From contig JAEZKY010000268.1 in assembly GCA_023435985.1 (NCBI GenBank), positions 1 to 8,015 of the forward strand: a DNA stretch of 8,015 nucleotides, written 5' to 3'. Position numbers and translations under genes: made by a program. Every line of letters starts with the position of its first letter. Position 1 is the stretch's first letter. This stretch comes from Bacillota bacterium. Lineage in GTDB: Bacteria; Bacillota; Clostridia; Clostridiales; Clostridiaceae. This document shows, one piece after another, positions 1 through 5,959 of this stretch. A model generated the notes under the pieces. It was not told the DNA's origin. It saw only the letters and a program-made list of their open reading frames with translations, and did no database searches.

Positions 1-415
1 CCTCTATATCACTATCATTATCAATTCTGTCAATTTGGATTCCAAACTTAGGATATAATTTTTTTAATGCATCAACCGTTCCTCCATATAGTTGATGTGT
101 TGTTAAAATCCTTCCGCCTCCTTCTGACACCGCCAATAGTGCATAAGTAATAGCTGCCATACCAGAAGCCACTCCAACAGCAGAAGCTCCTCCATCCAAG
201 GCAGCTATTCTACTTTCTAATACACTTACAGTTGGATTTCCAAGCCTGCTATAGATATATCCTTCTTCTGAAAGACTTGCTAGCCTATCAAATCTTTCTG
301 CTTCACCTACTTCAAAAGATGCAGTTGCATATATTGGCACAGAAACCGCATCATTGTGGTTTTTAGGATTATACCCACCTCTAACTTTAATAGTGTCAAA
401 TTTATAATCTCCCAT
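1..415 (-). CDS. metY: O-acetylhomoserine sulfhydrylase family PLP enzyme (MetY type), N-terminal part, cut by the window edge
   Basis: Only the first 138 residues are present; the gene continues past the left edge, whereas the family is usually about 420-430 residues. The start begins MGDYKFDTIKVRGGYNP and sits behind an AGGAGA ribosome binding site. Visible family motifs are YSRLGNPT (residues 55-62, phosphate-binding Tyr and Arg of the Cys/Met-metabolism PLP fold), SGMAAIT (84-90, PLP phosphate loop) and LYGGT (109-113, with the Tyr that stacks on PLP). The PLP-binding lysine lies outside the window. The family joins O-acetylhomoserine to sulfide or methanethiol, giving homocysteine or methionine in the cytoplasm. 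It lies 188 bases downstream of the nitrogenase-like pair with no clear terminator between, so co-transcription is likely. Cystathionine gamma-synthase or a gamma-lyase of the same fold is possible, but the N-terminus favours MetY. Confidence 0.88.
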   Translation of the reverse strand, partial: MGDYKFDTIKVRGGYNPKNHNDAVSVPIYATASFEVGEAERFDRLASLSEEGYIYSRLGNPTVSVLESRIAALDGGASAVGVASGMAAITYALLAVSEGGGRILTTHQLYGGTVDALKKLYPKFGIQIDRIDNDSDIE

Positions 416-461
416 TTATCTCTCCTCTTTTCTTTTTATAAACTTTCATTTATCATCTATG

Positions 462-483
462 GAGTATTCTTATAAAAATACTC
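462..483 (-). other. Hairpin in the nifK-like/metY intergenic region
   Basis: GAGTATTT pairs with AGAATACTC across a short TATA loop. On the minus-strand RNA one position is a G-U wobble, while the plus-strand copy has a C-A mismatch there, so the fold is better in the minus transcript. No U-tract follows it, so it is not a standard terminator. It may be a processing or stability element, or chance in AT-rich DNA. I see no recognised riboswitch in the 188-base gap. Confidence 0.35.
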
Positions 484-603
484 TTATTTAAAACCTCTAT
501 AATTTCTCATGACATCCTTAAAAACAAGCACTCATTAAATTTTATCTCTACTCTTACATTGATATTAATTTAGATATTCCTACCCTTATATTTATCTTCT
601 TCT

Positions 604-1920
604 TTATCTATAAGTGTTCAGTACTCGATCATATATATCCTCAATCGCTCTAAGTCCACCATTATATCCTGCATAACCACAATTAAGTACTAGTCTATAG
701 GTTACTGGAACACTTGCTATAAGCAGATCTGCATTCATTTTTTTTGCAAGATCTCTATCCCATCCACTTCCTAAAATCAATGCTCTACTTTCAATTGGTT
801 CTTTTTCAATTTCCAATTGAACACTCCCTGCATCTACATTGAATTCAACTTCTGCATGCCTAAACTCTGAAATATTCTCAAATTCTTTTACTATAGCTTC
901 CTTATATTTTTCTGGAGTATCATCAACAATAAACTGCCTTCCTGGAAGTATTCCAAGTTCATTCAATAAAAATTTAGAAAATCCTAATGAATATGATGCG
1001 TCTAAAATGCTGTAAAATTTTCTTGGAAGACCATATCTAAATTCAAGCATAAAATCTGCTGTCCTTTCTATGTGAAAGTAAAACTTCTCCTCCTCTTTCT
1101 TAATAAAACTCTCAACGCTCTCTTTACTTAAATGTCCAAATTCGCCTACCTGCCTTAAAAATTTAGTTGTAGCAATCGCTCCTATTGGCAGATATGGAAA
1201 ATGTACATATGGTGTTTTGTATTTTTCTTTTAAATGTTCTGCAATATCTAAGCCTACCCATGAGCTTGCAACTATATTAAACTCTGCATTAGGTATTGTC
1301 TTCCACTCCTCTATACCTTTAGATTCATTTCCGAAAAGTATATTTACCTTTAGTCCAATCCCCTCTAGTACTCTCTTTATTTCTCCCAAATTTCCATTCC
1401 AATAAGGATCTTGATATGGCACTGTTGCAAATACATTCACAAGTCCATTTTTTACAGTGTCATCTTCTTTGAATTTATCTACATATTGATCAATTATTGC
1501 ATTAACAACTGTACTATGACTCACATAATTATTGCTTTTAAATCCACCAGTTTCTACATATACAATTGGCTTGTCTTCTTCTTGATATTTACTTGTAACA
1601 CTTCCAACATCATCTCCAACTATATCTGAAGTACATCCTGTAAGCACAACATAAAGATCAGCATCTATTACTTTAAATGCACCTTCAATAACATCTTTAA
1701 GTTTTCTTTCACCACCAAACACGACATCTGACTCTGTTGCATTTGTACATGGTATTGTATTTCCTCCGGCGTACCCTTCCCCCTGTCCTATCAGCGAACT
1801 TATTTTATTGCTGCATCCTGGTCCTGAATGTAATATTGGAACTCCACGTCTAATAGCTATCACTGTCTGTTGAGCTCCCAAAGCACATGAAAACCTAGGC
1901 TGTTCAATAATTTTCGACAT
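604..1920 (-). CDS. Nitrogenase component 1-like protein, NifK-type (beta-like) subunit
   Basis: This 438-residue protein belongs to the oxidoreductase/nitrogenase component 1 superfamily. Three cysteines are spaced like the NifK P-cluster ligands: C12 (RFSCALGA), C36 (HSGPGCSN) and C96 (LTGCTSDIVGDD). Between them, TNATESDVVFGGERKL (59-74) mirrors the TED-VFGG stretch of NifK, and YWNGNLGEIKRVL is typical of the second domain. The NifK N-terminal extension is missing, so the protein is shorter than true NifK (about 520). It should form the beta half of a heterotetramer with the gene just upstream and share a P-cluster-like 4Fe-4S or 8Fe-7S site at the interface. Its start overlaps the end of the upstream gene by 17 bases, and its AGGAGGT site (1934-1928) lies inside that gene, which suggests translational coupling and 1:1 production. 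The adjacent metY suggests sulfur rather than nitrogen metabolism (inference). Substrate is unknown. Confidence 0.85.
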   Translation of the reverse strand: MSKIIEQPRFSCALGAQQTVIAIRRGVPILHSGPGCSNKISSLIGQGEGYAGGNTIPCTNATESDVVFGGERKLKDVIEGAFKVIDADLYVVLTGCTSDIVGDDVGSVTSKYQEEDKPIVYVETGGFKSNNYVSHSTVVNAIIDQYVDKFKEDDTVKNGLVNVFATVPYQDPYWNGNLGEIKRVLEGIGLKVNILFGNESKGIEEWKTIPNAEFNIVASSWVGLDIAEHLKEKYKTPYVHFPYLPIGAIATTKFLRQVGEFGHLSKESVESFIKKEEEKFYFHIERTADFMLEFRYGLPRKFYSILDASYSLGFSKFLLNELGILPGRQFIVDDTPEKYKEAIVKEFENISEFRHAEVEFNVDAGSVQLEIEKEPIESRALILGSGWDRDLAKKMNADLLIASVPVTYRLVLNCGYAGYNGGLRAIEDIYDRVLNTYR

Positions 1921-3385
1921 TAGTATTACCTCCTAAGAACGTAAATGGATCTTGATCAAGCCACCATTTTGTATATGGCATGGTACTATGCTTAGCAAGA
2001 TTAGTTACAAATTCTCTGTTATCTATTGTTTCAACTATACGTGATGCATAATTTAAAACTCCTTGATACCCAAACCCAAATTGTTCGTCTCCAATTAATA
2101 AAGTTGGTATTCCAAGTTTTGCCCCCCACATAGTCATCCCCCCATGTCTTGCAATCATAAGATCAGGTTTCACCTTGTTTAATATATTTACAAGTTCATA
2201 TGCCTGCTTGTTACAAACATTATAGTGTTTAATATCTCCATAAATATTTACTGCCTGAGCTAAAGCATCAGAAGTCTTATCCTTGTTATCATATAGAGGA
2301 TCATGATGGAAAATAGCTGCTCCCTGAACATCTAATCCAAGTTCCCTAAGCATAGCTATTATTGCATGGCCATGTGCTGCTCCTGCTGTAACATATGCTG
2401 TTTTTCCTTTTAATTTTTCTCTATATTCTTCAAGTCTTGGTAGCACTTTTACATGTTCTTCCTCTATTATTTTTTCGATTTCTTCTTCTCGATTTAATAC
2501 TCTGCCTATTTCCCTCATCCATATATCAGTTCCCTCTATTCCGTAAGCTGGTGGTGCTTTTATTTCTTTAACTCCATATTCTTGCTCTAAAGCTGCACTT
2601 AAATAAGTACTTAAAGAAGGGCAAACATGAATTGTTGCTGCTGCTTCAGAAATATACTCTAATTCTGCCACTGTTGAAAAAGGTACAATATATTGAGCTT
2701 CATACCCAAGTCTACTTAAAAATCCATCGAAAATATGACTTCCCCAAAAATTAGCTATATTAACTTTATTGGTTTTCTTCCTAGGCGGTTTTACCAGTTT
2801 TCTCAAAATCGAATGATATGCCGCATCAAATCCTGTCGTCCATATTTTAGACCTAAATCCTTCACACGAACATGATATAACAGGTATTCCTACCTCTTGT
2901 GATAAATTTTCAGTTATTGCATCCACATCTTCTCCTATTATCCCTGAGGCACAAGAAGTGGTAACAAAAATAGCATTGGGCTTGACTCTTTTATATGCTT
3001 CTCTTACTGTGTCTTCCAATTTTTTAGCTGCTCCAAAAACAGTATCCTTTTCTTCAATACATGTACTGAAATATCTGCCTATAGTAGCTGGAAGATTTCT
3101 CTTCATTTGCTCCACTCTATAAGTAAAATTGAAACCAAAGAAATCTCCAGCACATCCTATTGGTGCATGATTAACAACTACTGCATCTCTTATCATTGAT
3201 AGTTGACAAAATGCATGTCCTGCATTACATCCCATACATTGAGAGAACTTCCTTGAACAATCTTTTAATTTTCCTGCATGGGCACAGGTAACAAGTTCTT
3301 TTGCTGAACCATTAAATCCAGTAATTGAGCCTAATCTTGATTCTCTTATAGTTACTGATGATTCCTTCAAATTAATTGCTCCCAT
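1904..3385 (-). CDS. Nitrogenase component 1-like protein, NifD-type (alpha-like) subunit
   Basis: This 493-residue protein resembles NifD along its length. Likely P-cluster cysteines are C53 (MGCNAGHAFC), C78 (NHAPIGCAG) and C145 (TTSCASGIIGED). HVCPSLSTYL (253-262) aligns with the NifD segment holding the FeMo-cofactor ligand Cys275, so C255 probably binds a cofactor. FHHDPLYDN (359-367) matches the NifD FAHNDDYD region. The second cofactor ligand, His442 of NifD, has no clear equivalent: the matching stretch reads LLIGDEQFGFGYQG (429-442). This argues against a true nitrogenase and fits a nitrogenase-like reductase acting on another substrate, such as methylthio-alkane reductase MarD (inference). 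Extra cysteines (C34, C43, C50, C60, C172, C174) are notable. An AAGGAGG site lies 11 bases before the start. Expression is controlled by its own promoter and an attenuator leader, possibly plus read-through from the cysteine T-box. Light-independent protochlorophyllide reductase and the F430 enzyme CfbD are less likely in this context. Confidence 0.86.
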   Translation of the reverse strand: MGAINLKESSVTIRESRLGSITGFNGSAKELVTCAHAGKLKDCSRKFSQCMGCNAGHAFCQLSMIRDAVVVNHAPIGCAGDFFGFNFTYRVEQMKRNLPATIGRYFSTCIEEKDTVFGAAKKLEDTVREAYKRVKPNAIFVTTSCASGIIGEDVDAITENLSQEVGIPVISCSCEGFRSKIWTTGFDAAYHSILRKLVKPPRKKTNKVNIANFWGSHIFDGFLSRLGYEAQYIVPFSTVAELEYISEAAATIHVCPSLSTYLSAALEQEYGVKEIKAPPAYGIEGTDIWMREIGRVLNREEEIEKIIEEEHVKVLPRLEEYREKLKGKTAYVTAGAAHGHAIIAMLRELGLDVQGAAIFHHDPLYDNKDKTSDALAQAVNIYGDIKHYNVCNKQAYELVNILNKVKPDLMIARHGGMTMWGAKLGIPTLLIGDEQFGFGYQGVLNYASRIVETIDNREFVTNLAKHSTMPYTKWWLDQDPFTFLGGNTNVENY

Positions 3386-3547
3386 AATTGAACTGTCCTC
3401 CTTAAACTTTTATTAACACTAATAATTTGAAAAAAGAAAAGAGGACATACTTCTTTCACTAAGAAGTACATCCTCTGGTTTTCCAGTCAGATTTACTTAA
3501 ATACTATCCGTTTCATTTCCACTTATTCTTATAAGTATACTGTGTTT
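3386..3547 (-). promoter_or_regulatory. Attenuator leader (unassigned riboswitch-like RNA) of the nifD-like gene
   Basis: Between a strong promoter and the nifD-like start lies a leader with competing folds. A first hairpin, ACTTAT/ATAAGT with loop AAGA, spans 3536-3521. An antiterminator-like hairpin spans 3498-3464: AAGTA pairs with TACTT, ATC with GAT, and CTGG with CCAG around an AAAA loop. Its 3' arm, bases 3475-3464, is also the 5' arm of a 15-bp terminator hairpin (3475-3441) followed by a U-rich run. The two cannot form together, which is the classic logic of a transcriptional riboswitch or protein-dependent attenuator. I compared it from memory with S-box, T-box, TPP, cobalamin, Moco, NiCo, fluoride and antiterminator-protein sites and recognise none. 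Ligand unknown; a sulfur metabolite, metal or cofactor would suit the genes (inference). Confidence 0.65.
3430..3475 (-). terminator. Intrinsic terminator inside the nifD-like leader
   Basis: GAGGATGTACTTCTT pairs with AAGAAGTATGTCCTC over 15 base pairs (two of them G-U) around the loop AGTGA. TTTTCTTTTTT follows. It lies about 45 bases upstream of the nifD-like start, within the transcript, so it acts as a conditional stop rather than the end of yezD alone. Confidence 0.85.
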
Positions 3548-3553
3548 TATAAT

Positions 3554-3582
3554 AATATATTCTTTTTACTTTCATTTGTCAA
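3554..3582 (-). promoter_or_regulatory. Promoter of the nifD-like/nifK-like/metY unit
   Basis: A perfect -35 TTGACA (3582-3577) is followed by a 17-base spacer and -10 TATATT (3559-3554). It begins after the yezD stop codon, so it should start a separate transcript near 3547. This gives the nitrogenase-like genes input independent of the T-box. Confidence 0.75.
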
Positions 3583-3604
3583 CAACTTTTAACATCTTTT
3601 CTAA

Positions 3605-3757
3605 TTACTTCATTCTTATTTTCTCATTTTTATCAACTTGTATAATTATTCCATCTTGTATTATTAATGTTATTGACCCATACTTTATCTTCTCAACCAT
3701 CCTTAATATTTCTTCTAATTTTTTATTTTCTATAATTTCTTTACTATTAATAGCCAT
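3605..3757 (-). CDS. yezD: YezD family small protein (DUF2292)
   Basis: A 50-residue ORF starts MAINSKEIIENKK and ends EKIRMK. It has the YezD/DUF2292 pattern: a short helix (LEEILRMVEKIKYG), then a strand pair SITLIIQDGIIIQVDKNEK, matching the family form GS-x-T-x-x-x-QDG-x-x-x-Q-x-x-x-x-EK-x-R. The ATG follows a GGGGGTG ribosome binding site with 7 bases spacing. It is the first gene after the cysteine T-box. No membrane segment or signal peptide is seen. The biochemical role of the family is not established; I recall members near sulfur-assimilation genes, and the T-box here agrees with that. It is easy to miss because a spurious plus-strand ORF overlaps it. Confidence 0.82.
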   Translation of the reverse strand: MAINSKEIIENKKLEEILRMVEKIKYGSITLIIQDGIIIQVDKNEKIRMK

Positions 3758-3853
3758 ATATATTCACCCCCATAAGATTAAGATACTCTTGATATAATGT
3801 TTTTATCAGTTAAAGATATACTTATCTTAAATTTAATATATAATTTTCATTAT

Positions 3854-3885
3854 AAAAAAATGCCTCTGTTATAAAAACAGAGGCA
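3854..3885 (-). terminator. T-box conditional terminator
   Basis: TGCCTCTGTT pairs with AACAGAGGCA over 10 bp around a 5-base loop, followed by seven T. Its 5' arm adjoins and competes with the T-box antiterminator, which needs the 3' part of the T-box region. It stops transcription when tRNA-Cys is charged. Confidence 0.9.
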
Positions 3886-4100
3886 GAATATTCCCGCGGT
3901 TCCACTCTGATTTATTATGCATTATATTTATTACATAACATCTCTTTGTGCTATATCAGGCACACCTGCTAAGCCTACTTTACTTTTCAACTTAGTGCTC
4001 CGGAATGCATTCAACTAGTTTTCTTTTAGAATTCTTCTCAACTACTAAGAATTCCTCTCTTTAAACTTCCACTAACTTACTTCTTTCCTTCATCGCATTA
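3854..4100 (-). promoter_or_regulatory. T-box leader, cysteine specificity (UGC specifier)
   Basis: The conserved T-box AGAGTGGAACCGCGGG lies at 3908-3893. Stem I is recognisable: AAGTA (4082-4078) faces the specifier loop, AGAGAG (4060-4055) is the GA motif, and a distal hairpin GAATTCTT/AAGAATTC spans 4054-4029. The specifier loop reads GAA-TGC-A, placing codon UGC (Cys) at 4009-4007, in the same register as the GGC of the B. subtilis glyQS leader. The UGGA bulge complements UCCA, the acceptor end expected for tRNA-Cys with discriminator U. Uncharged tRNA-Cys should stabilise the antiterminator and switch on yezD, and possibly the genes beyond. The 512 bases between yezD and secG hold this leader, its promoter and the secG terminator; I see no further gene there. 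Confidence 0.93.
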
Positions 4101-4163
4101 AATTAATATATAATATTTTATATTTATATTATTCCCATTTAATTACTATGATTTATATTTGTA

Positions 4164-4193
4164 ATTATAGTCCATATTAGAACAATTAGTCAA
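4164..4193 (-). promoter_or_regulatory. Promoter of the T-box/yezD transcript
   Basis: -35 TTGACT (4193-4188), 18-base spacer, -10 TATAAT (4169-4164). The expected transcription start near 4157 lies about 60 bases before the T-box Stem I. A terminator separates it from secG, so the sulfur cassette is transcribed independently of the housekeeping genes. Confidence 0.75.
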
Positions 4194-4232
4194 TATCATT
4201 TTTATATTTTTGTGATAAAACTTATACATAAA

Positions 4233-4262
4233 TACAAAAAGCTACTTAAAACAAAGTAGCTT
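4233..4262 (-). terminator. secG terminator
   Basis: AAGCTACTT pairs with AAGTAGCTT (9 bp, 6-base loop), followed by a short T run. It sits 8 bases after the secG stop codon. Confidence 0.8.
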
Positions 4263-4269
4263 GAATTTA

Positions 4270-4503
4270 CTATTTTATTAAATTTAATACAACTGTATTA
4301 ATTGCAAAAAGTAACATAAATATGTATGTTAATTTTACAAGTATTGCTTCTTTAGTTCTTGATTTATTTTTTGAAAAGAATGTATCGCTTGAAGCTCCTT
4401 GTATTAAACCACTTAAGGCATCTGCTTTACTAGGTTGCATATATACTGTTATAATAAGACCTACTCCTAACAATACTTCAATAGCTAATAATATATTTTG
4501 CAT
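4270..4503 (-). CDS. secG: Preprotein translocase subunit SecG
   Basis: A 77-residue protein with two membrane segments (about 3-21 and 54-74) joined by a polar loop. The SecG hallmark YMQPSKADALSGLIQG (21-36) follows the first segment. It assists SecYE and SecA in protein export across the cytoplasmic membrane. The ATG at 4503 is chosen because GGAGGT (4516-4511) lies 7 bases upstream; an earlier in-frame ATG at 4518 overlaps this ribosome binding site and would leave no room for it. It lies downstream of eno, a familiar clostridial/Firmicutes arrangement, but has its own promoter and terminator. In related genomes rnr and smpB often follow; here a sulfur-related cassette does. Confidence 0.93.
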   Translation of the reverse strand: MQNILLAIEVLLGVGLIITVYMQPSKADALSGLIQGASSDTFFSKNKSRTKEAILVKLTYIFMLLFAINTVVLNLIK

Positions 4504-4543
4504 AGGTAACACCTCCACTAATGATCAATGACATCTACATTTA

Positions 4544-4572
4544 ATAATATCATACTTATTTACTTATTACAA
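4544..4572 (-). promoter_or_regulatory. Probable secG promoter
   Basis: -35 TTGTAA (4572-4567), 17-base spacer, -10 TATTAT (4549-4544) preceded by TATGA. It lies between the eno terminator and the secG ribosome binding site. In such AT-rich DNA the match is plausible but not decisive. Confidence 0.5.
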
Positions 4573-4585
4573 CTTTATGTAGCAT

Positions 4586-4629
4586 AAAAATAGTCAATAA
4601 CATAATTCATTTTCTATGTTACTGACTAT
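4586..4629 (-). terminator. eno terminator
   Basis: ATAGTCAGTAACATA pairs with TATGTTATTGACTAT over 15 positions (one G-U), with a 10-base loop and a T run at the end. It begins 14 bases after the eno stop codon. It could also fold in the plus transcript, but no gene points that way. Confidence 0.85.
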
Positions 4630-4643
4630 CTCGTGCCTAGGTA

Positions 4644-5936
4644 TTATTTTACGTTAAAGAAAGCCTTCTTACCTCTATATTCAGCTACCTCACCTAATTC
4701 TTCTTCTATTCTTAGAAGCTGATTATACTTTGCAACTCTTTCTGATCTTGCTGGTGCTCCAGTCTTAATCTGTCCTGCATTCACAGCTACAACTAAATCA
4801 GCTATTGTTGTATCCTCAGTTTCTCCAGATCTATGTGATACAACTGCTGTATATCCAGCTCGATTTGCCATTTCTATAGCATTTAAAGTTTCTGTCAATG
4901 TACCTATTTGATTTAGCTTAATAAGAATCGAATTAGCTACTCCAAGCCCAATTCCCTTTTCAAGTCTTTCAGTATTAGTAACAAATAAATCATCACCAAC
5001 CAATTGAACTTTCTTTCCTAATCTTTCAGTTATTAACTTCCATCCGTCCCAATCTTCTTCTGCCATACCATCTTCGATTGATATAATTGGATATTTATTA
5101 ACCCAATCTTCAAAGAAATCTACCATTTCTGCTGATGACAATGTTCTTCCTTCGTGCTCTAATACATATTTTCCATCTTTATAATATTCTGATGAAGCTG
5201 CATCAATAGCAATATAAATTTCTTCACCAGGCTTATATCCTGCTTTATTTATTGCTTCAATTATAACATCAAGTGCTTCTGCATTGGATTTTAAATTTGG
5301 TGCAAATCCACCTTCATCACCAATACCTGTAGAATATCCTTTATCATTTAAGATTTTTTTCAATGTATGATAAACTTCAGCACACATTCTTAGTGCTTCA
5401 CTAAAAGTAGATGCTCCAGCTGGCATAATCATGAATTCCTGTAAATCTACCGAATTATCTGCATGGGAACCTCCATTTAAAATATTCATCATAGGTACAG
5501 GTAATACCTTAGAATTTACTCCTCCTATATATCTATACAAAGGCATCTCTAATGCTTTAGCAGCTGCATTTGCTACTGCTAATGATACTCCTAAAATAGC
5601 ATTTGCTCCTAATTTTCCCTTATTAGGAGTTCCATCTAATTCTATTAGCATTTTATCAATATATGTTTGTTCAAACACATTGCAGCCTATTAGCTCCTCT
5701 GCAATTATCTCATTAACATTTCTTATAGCATTCAAAACACCTTTACCTAAAAATTTATCTTTATCTCCATCTCTTAGCTCTACTGCCTCATACATACCTG
5801 TCGATGCACCCGATGGAACTGCGGCTCTTCCTACTGTTCCATCTTCTAGATATACTTCTACCTCTACTGTTGGAAAACATCTTGAGTCTATGATTTGCCT
5901 TGCGAGGACGTCTACAATTTCTAAATAATCTTTCAT
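4644..5936 (-). CDS. eno: Enolase (phosphopyruvate hydratase)
   Basis: A full-length, 430-residue enolase that interconverts 2-phosphoglycerate and phosphoenolpyruvate in glycolysis, in the cytoplasm. Key residues are in place: the SGASTG loop (42-47), H158 (GGSHAD), the catalytic pair E208 (GDEGG) and K340 (ILIKLNQIGT), magnesium ligands D245, E288 and D315, and HRS (368-370) with K391 for substrate binding. The start follows AGGAGGG by 8 bases. The usual N-terminal DSRGNPTVE reads DSRCFPTVE here; I believe this occurs in other clostridial enolases and it does not touch the active site. gpmI, the preceding glycolytic step, lies upstream, separated by a kinase-like gene. A Fur-box palindrome overlaps the likely transcription start. 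Confidence 0.98.
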   Translation of the reverse strand: MKDYLEIVDVLARQIIDSRCFPTVEVEVYLEDGTVGRAAVPSGASTGMYEAVELRDGDKDKFLGKGVLNAIRNVNEIIAEELIGCNVFEQTYIDKMLIELDGTPNKGKLGANAILGVSLAVANAAAKALEMPLYRYIGGVNSKVLPVPMMNILNGGSHADNSVDLQEFMIMPAGASTFSEALRMCAEVYHTLKKILNDKGYSTGIGDEGGFAPNLKSNAEALDVIIEAINKAGYKPGEEIYIAIDAASSEYYKDGKYVLEHEGRTLSSAEMVDFFEDWVNKYPIISIEDGMAEEDWDGWKLITERLGKKVQLVGDDLFVTNTERLEKGIGLGVANSILIKLNQIGTLTETLNAIEMANRAGYTAVVSHRSGETEDTTIADLVVAVNAGQIKTGAPARSERVAKYNQLLRIEEELGEVAEYRGKKAFFNVK

Positions 5937-5959
5937 TTCTATTCCCTCCTTATCATTTT

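Noticed and set aside
1217..1629. Two plus-strand open frames inside the nifK-like gene
   Set aside because: Antisense shadows of a clear component 1-like protein; low-complexity Ile/Phe/Ser-rich translations typical of AT-rich reverse frames.
604..3385. True nitrogenase (nifDK) for N2 fixation
   Set aside because: The His442 equivalent is absent, the NifK N-terminal extension is missing, there are no nifH, nifE, nifN or nifB neighbours, and the context is sulfur metabolism.
604..3385. Protochlorophyllide or chlorophyllide reductase, or F430 enzyme CfbD
   Set aside because: No tetrapyrrole genes nearby; CfbD works as a single-subunit type, whereas here two distinct subunits occur with metY and a Cys T-box.
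3430..3547. S-box (SAM-I) riboswitch for the second leader
   Set aside because: The conserved S-box core elements (AGAG, GAGGGA and the GCAACC segment) are missing.
3576..3797. 73-codon plus-strand open frame
   Set aside because: It covers the opposite strand of yezD, which has a ribosome binding site and a recognisable family pattern; the plus translation is Ile/Ser/Phe-rich noise.
4504..4518. Upstream ATG giving an 82-residue SecG
   Set aside because: The ATG overlaps the GGAGGT ribosome binding site of the next ATG, and SecG proteins normally begin at the second one.
5431..5928. 165-codon plus-strand open frame
   Set aside because: It lies wholly antisense to enolase, whose active-site motifs are intact; no family pattern or ribosome binding site supports the plus frame.
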